Shown here piece by piece: positions 59,127 through 64,000 of a DNA stretch of 64,000 nucleotides. The notes under the pieces were generated by a model. That model worked only from the letters and a program-made list of their open reading frames with translations. It was not told the origin of the DNA and searched no databases. The stretch comes from Caprella mutica (lineage: Eukaryota > Arthropoda > Malacostraca > Amphipoda > Caprellidae), in NCBI GenBank assembly GCA_947561585.1, contig CANNZV010001617.1:62001-126000 (forward strand), given 5' to 3'. The stretch's first letter is position 1. Every line of letters starts with the position of its first letter. The translations under genes were made by a program, and so were the position numbers.

Positions 59127-59954
59127 CCATGTCTCCGTATGATGAGGTCATGTCTCCGTATGATGAGGTCATGTCTCCGTATGATGAGGTCATGTCTCCG
59201 TATGATGAGGTCATGTCTCCGTATGATGAGGTCATGTCTCCGTATGATGAGGTCATGTCTCCGTATGATGAGGTCATGTCTCCGTATGATGAGGTCATGT
59301 CTCCGTATGATGAGGTCATGTCTCCGTATGATGAGGTCATGTCTCCGTATGATGAGGTCATGTCTCCGTATGATGAGGTCATGTCTCCGTATGATGAGGT
59401 CATGTCTCCGTATGATGAGGTCATGTCTCCGTATGATGAGGTCATGTCTCCGTATGATGATGTCATGTCTCCGTATGATGAGGTCATGTCTCCGTATGAT
59501 GAGGTCATGTCTCCGTATGATGAGGTCATGTCTCCGTATGATGAGGTCATGTCTCCGTATGATGAGGTCATGTCTCCGTATGATGAGGTCATGTCTCCGT
59601 ATGATGAGGTCATGTCTCCGTATGATGAGGTCATGTCTCCGTATGATGAGGTCATGTCTCCGTATGATGAGGTCATGTCTCCGTATGATGAGGTCATGTC
59701 TCCGTATGATGAGGTCATGTCTCCGTATGATGAGGTCATGTCTCCGTATGATGAGGCCATGTCTCCATATGATGAGGTCATGTCTCCGTATGATGAGGCC
59801 AAGTCTCCGTATGATGAGGTCATGTCTCTGTATGATGTGGCCATGTCTCCGTATGATGTGGCCATGTCTCCGTATGATGAGGTCATGTCTCCGTATGATG
59901 AGGCCAAGTCTCCGTATGATGAGGTCATGTCTCCGTGTGATGAGGCCATGTCTC
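59127..59954. repeat. 21-bp tandem array (CATGTCTCCGTATGATGAGGT), about 39 copies
   Basis: The first 30 units are almost perfect (one GATGTC variant). The last nine carry GGCC, GTGGCC and AAGTC variants. The period of 21 keeps five reading frames open for about 280 codons; one gives SPYDEVM heptads. The near-identity extends to third codon positions on both strands, which argues for array expansion and against selection on a protein. Confidence 0.96.
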
Positions 59955-61380
59955 CTCAAGGCTCATAACCAATCATGGCTCTCTTTATCAATAGGCATAG
60001 CATGAGTGTAAGCCTATAGGAATATCCGATCAAATCTAGTCTAAACCTCACCAAGCGACTTAAGTGTGCGGGAGAAGCTTTCACCACACTGAGACCTTAG
60101 CGTCACTTAGGCAAACTAACTCTACATTCAGCTCTAATGAAGAAATGGCACTGTAAAATGATATGTTTAGCACTAGAAATGTGTGTGAATGGAATGTGAT
60201 AATAACACTAATATCATTTAGTGCAAATCTTCCTAATTAATGGTATAAATAATGTGTTTTGCATATAAAATGTTAAAGTACTTAATCTATTTAAATGATA
60301 AACTAATTGATAAATCAAAATACGACCAGTCGTTTATAAATAGATTATAGGTTATCAACGTCATTCATCGGTGGCTGATCATCCATTATCAGCGATGATT
60401 TGCCTCGATGGTTATCGATTATCTCCCCCCTCCCCTTCCTCCACTCTAAATTTAATTACCAATTTATTGTTGTAAAGAAGGGAGTTGTTTGGTGGAGATT
60501 TGTACAACTTGGAGAGGTTAATTGCTAGCATTTAGCGATGTAATTATTAGACTGAAGCTATTTCTAGAGAGGATGGTATTGGAGAACACCTACCCTCACA
60601 CCTACCCTCGTTAACCCCCACGGTTCAACCCCAACCTTCATTTAACCCCACGGTCCCACCCCAACTTTCATTTAACCCCACGGTCCAACCCCGACCATCA
60701 CACCTACCCTCACACCCATCCCATCCCTCACACCTACCCTTTCTCTTACACCCACCCCGTCACTCAAACCTACCCCTTCCCTCACACCCACCAAGTCCCT
60801 CACACCTACCACGACCGTCACACCCACCCCATCCCGTCCTCACACCTACCCCCACCCCGACCCTCACACCTTGTGTTCGTTTTTGTCATTCCGCAGATTA
60901 GTTTCTGTGCACCGTACTCTGCCTCTCATTGGTCAGCGCTAATTGAATTTTGTCCCTGTGGACCAATAGGAGCGAAGATGCAGTTCAAAAAGAGTTTTCC
61001 TATTATGTTATTATCTCATTATCTATTTATTTGATTTGGGCTGATGAGTTGTAGCTCCCGATTGCCTCCACAGAACTTGCTGGAGCAGCTCCATGTACTT
61101 AGGTACTTTTAATGAACTTCTGTAGAGCTTAAACTGATTAAAAGTAGCACCAAGTTGTTGCCATATGGCTATTTTCTGTCCCTCTTATCATTACCCCTTA
61201 CTAGGTGGTCACACGTACAATTGATAGGGTGAGCCTATCAATAAAGAGTAATAGGCAGGCTTGATAGGGTAGTGATAGTGATAATGGCCCTGTTAACACT
61301 GTCTTATAGCTCTCGGTACTATCATCCACACATGTAGTAACTTCTTTATTTAGATCAGCGCAAAGAATTAATTGAGTAAT
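59955..61380. other. Unique sequence with a degenerate CCTCACACCTACC repeat
   Basis: At 60590-60875 imperfect CTCACACCTACCC / CAACCCCAACC units recur. A GC-richer patch at 60880-60985 has TCATTGGTCAGCGCTAATTG and GGACCAATAGG (CCAAT boxes in both orientations). No coding exon was recognised. Confidence 0.4.
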
Positions 61381-62133
61381 TAATGTTATAGTTACCCCTA
61401 CAGTTACTGCCACGGTAACTATATTAACACTATAGTTACCCCTATAGTTACCGTCACGGTTACTATATTAATACTATAGTTACCTCTTCAGTTACCGTCA
61501 CGGTTACAATATTAATGCTATAGTTACCTCTTCAGATACCGTCACGGTAACTATATTAATGCTGTAGTTACCCCTTCAGTTACCGCCACGGTCACTATAT
61601 TAATACCATAGTTACCCCTACAGTTACTGCCACGGTTACTATATTAATACCATAGTTACCCCTACAGTTACTGCCACGGTAACTATATTAATACTATAGT
61701 TACCCCTACAGTTACCGCCACGGTTACTATATTAATGCTATAGTTACCCCTATAGTTACTGCCACGGTTACTATATTAATACTATAGTTACCCCTTCTGT
61801 TACTGCCACGGTAACTATATTAATACTATTGTTACCCCTACAGTTACTACCACGGTTACTATATTAATACTATAGTTACCCTTACAGTTACTGCCACGGT
61901 AACTATATTAATACTACAGTTACCCCTACAGTTACTGCCACGGTTACTATAATAATGCTATAGTTACCCCTACAGTTACTGCTACGGTTGCTATATAAAT
62001 GCTATAGTTACCCCTATAGTTACTGCCACGGTTACTATATAAATACTATAGTTTCCCCTACAGTTACTGCTACGGTTACTATATAAATACTATAGTTTCC
62101 CCTACAGTTACTGCCACGGTTACTATATAAATA
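61381..62133. repeat. 44-bp tandem array, about 17 copies, with two dyads per unit
   Basis: Unit ACTATATTAATACTATAGTT then ACCCCTACAGTTACTGCCACGGTT. TAACTATA...TATAGTTA and GTTAC...GTAAC are inverted repeats in the GGTAAC form of the unit; GGTTAC and GGTAAC forms are interspersed. Later copies have TATAAATAC for TATTAATAC. Confidence 0.93.
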
Positions 62134-62749
62134 CTACTGCCATTTTCATTATTTTCAATATATGTATATTTTTATACCAATTCATAATAATATCTTACGG
62201 TTATTTTAATTCATTTTATTCATTTTAAAATAATGGTTACTGGCTGCAATATATTTCGTACCTTCAAGTCAACTGAATTAAATATGAATATTTAGTTATT
62301 TATGTCTTATGGAATAGTATCTATTGTACAACTATGTCCTGTGTCTAATAATGATCATAGTTACCCCTGTGTACATCACGCACTACACACCTCTATTTAT
62401 CTCAGCATGCTAATTAATTTAGCTCTCTGTCCATTAATTATTAGTGTGGTAAGTGACTACAATTAAATAAAGTGAAAAGTGCATAATTTTCTCGCAGTCA
62501 TAAAGTAGGGTCCTTCAGAGCACTAAGTACACCCGGGGGACATGAGGTGGGGGTGGGTGGGGGAGTAATTAGTGGGGGAGATAAGTGCAGCTAAAATGTA
62601 TTTCTATTTACAACAACAAGAGGACTTACTTCAAGTTGGGAAACTAGAGAGAAACAGATTACATTGATTAGATGGATATAGCATTTCGCCACTAACAATT
62701 TACCAAAACTAGCATTTAACAGCGATAATTTATCTCTTGGGTACCTTGC
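62134..62749. other. Unique non-coding sequence
   Basis: Nothing recognised apart from a G-rich stretch at 62532-62580 (GGGGGACATGAGGTGGGGGT) with at least four G runs, so a G-quadruplex on the + strand is possible. Confidence 0.4.
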
Positions 62750-63251
62750 TCCATCACCTCTATTTACCCCATCACCTCTATTTACCCCATCACCTCTATT
62801 TACCCCATCACCTCTATTTACCCCATCACCTCTATTCACCCCATCACCTCTATTTACCCCATCACCTCTATTTACCCCATCACCTCTATTTACCCCATCA
62901 CCTCTATTTACCCCATCACCTCTATTTACCCCATCACCTCTATTTACCCCATCACCTCTATTTGCCCCATCACCTCTATTTACCCCATCACCTCTATTTA
63001 CCCCATCACCTCTATTTGCCCCATCACCTCTATTTACCCCCATCACCTCTATTTACCCCCATTACCTCTATTTACCCCATCACCTCTATTTACCCCATCA
63101 CCTCTATTTGCCCCATCACCTCTATTTGCCCCATCACCTCTATTTACCCCATCACCTTTATTTACCCCATCACCTCTATTTACCCCATCACCTCTATTTA
63201 CCCCATCACCTCTATTTACCCCATCACCTCTATTTACCCCATCACCTCTAT
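62750..63251. repeat. 18-bp tandem array (CCCCATCACCTCTATTTA), about 28 copies
   Basis: Almost perfect, with occasional TTTGCC, TTCACC and an extra C at two sites that shift the frame. It is followed directly by a 14-C run at 63252-63265. The open frames on both strands (151-183 codons) are artefacts. Confidence 0.96.
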
Positions 63252-63384
63252 CCCCCCCCCCCCCCTAATTACAGCTCTCATACCATAAAGTGGCTCTCAA
63301 GACCCCGACTCTTTTAACTAATAATTAGTAGTCATTAGGGCCTAATTAACAGGATAGCTTGGGAGGAGTATTAGTGGCTATAAG

Positions 63385-64000
63385 GGATAAGCATTAGTTA
63401 ATATCATTAGTTATTATCATTAGTTATTATCATTAGTTATTATCATTAGTTATTATCATTAGTTAATATCATTAGTTAATATCATTAGTTATTATCATTA
63501 ATTATTATTATTAGTTATTATCATTAGTTAATATCATTAGCTAATATCATTAGTTAATATCATTAATTATTATTATTAGTTATTATCATTAGTTAATATC
63601 ATTAGCTAATATCATTAGTTAATATCATTAGTTAATATCATTAGTTAATATCATTAGTTAATATCATTAGTTAATATCACTAGTTAATATCATTAGTTAA
63701 TATCATTAGTTAATATCATTAGTTATTATCATTAGTTAATATCATTAGTTAATATCATTAGTTATTATCATTAGTTATTATCATTAGTTATTATCATTAG
63801 TTATTATCATTAGTTAATATCATTAGTTAATATCATTAGTTAATATCATTAGTTATTATCATTAATTATTATTATTAGTTATTATCATTAGTTAATATCA
63901 TTAGCTAATATCATTAGTTAATATCATTAATTATTATTATTAGTTATTATCATTAGTTAATATCATTAGCTAATATCATTAGTTAATATCATTAGTTAAT
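63385..64000. repeat. 13-bp AT-rich tandem array running off the window (ATCATTAGTTAAT)
   Basis: About 47 visible copies. Variants TTATT, GCTAAT and AATTATTATT come in a fixed order that recurs (for example 63495-63610 and 63860-63970), showing block duplication. Every unit can hold a TAAT homeodomain core. Confidence 0.95.

Noticed and set aside
59098..60005. Five overlapping ~280-codon frames
   Set aside because: All from one 21-bp array; at most one could be real and none has flanking exon signals.
61043..61112. Possible mini-exon CCACAG|AACTTGCTGGAGCAGCTCC
   Set aside because: Acceptor- and donor-like ends exist but the 29-base piece matches no homeodomain sequence and is too short to support.
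62591..63288. 151-183-codon frames on both strands
   Set aside because: Artefacts of the 18-bp array.

Overview
This is a window of AT-rich animal nuclear DNA with long introns, GT/AG splice sites and very abundant tandem repeats. The readable genes are two incomplete Vsx-type (visual system homeobox, paired-like class) transcription factor genes, both on the + strand. The C-terminal half of the upstream gene reads WRKTEK then [20 protein letters not shown], which fits arthropod Vsx proteins as I remember them. An arthropod, probably an insect, is the best guess, but no species can be named.

Gene A (left) enters the window in mid-gene. An exon at 9507-9684 starts at homeodomain residue 47 and carries most of the CVC domain. 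An exon at 9947-10322 finishes the CVC domain and adds an acidic linker. A last exon at 10422-11010 is Ser/Gln/Pro-rich and ends in TAA. Reading frames join exactly across both introns. The 5' part of its homeobox is not visible in 1-9506, so that intron is at least 9.5 kb long or the exon was missed. Gene B (right) begins here: a CCAAT-rich promoter at about 21.9-22.4 kb, a non-coding first exon ending at 22585, then coding exons at 24406-24513, 24708-24897 and 25744-25839, with a less certain exon at 27002-27169. Its octapeptide/eh1 repression motif, SPFAIQELLGLN, is split by an intron. No homeobox exon for gene B was found before the right edge, so the following intron may exceed 36 kb. A C-terminal half followed by an N-terminal half in the same orientation is most simply explained as a tandem Vsx pair, as with the neighbouring Vsx1 and Vsx2 of Drosophila.

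Everything else is intergenic or intronic. About a third of the window (roughly 21 kb by my addition) is about 30 separate tandem arrays, each with its own unit of 7 to 44 bp and almost none sharing a unit with another. The largest are a 17-bp array of about 246 copies (35380-39566) and a 23-bp array of about 199 copies (51402-55980), both with higher-order structure. Several units contain an internal dyad. Several inverted-repeat elements look like non-autonomous DNA transposons: a hAT-like MITE at 41908-42161, a TTAA-flanked element at 27401-28003, a foldback element at 18541-19150, and a roughly 1 kb element with GGGATTTCAGACGT ends at 6131-7120. A repeat of about 210 bp occurs in opposite orientation at 1305-1533 and 20516-20725.

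Scattered GC-richer islands (for example 11785-11995, 21900-22590, 41560-41810, 43080-43260, 45175-45370, 50440-50570, 58180-58400) stand out from the AT-rich background and carry recognisable transcription-factor-like motifs. They are candidate enhancers for the Vsx pair. Almost all long open frames in the window lie inside tandem arrays and are not taken as genes. No rRNA, CRISPR or complete tRNA was seen.
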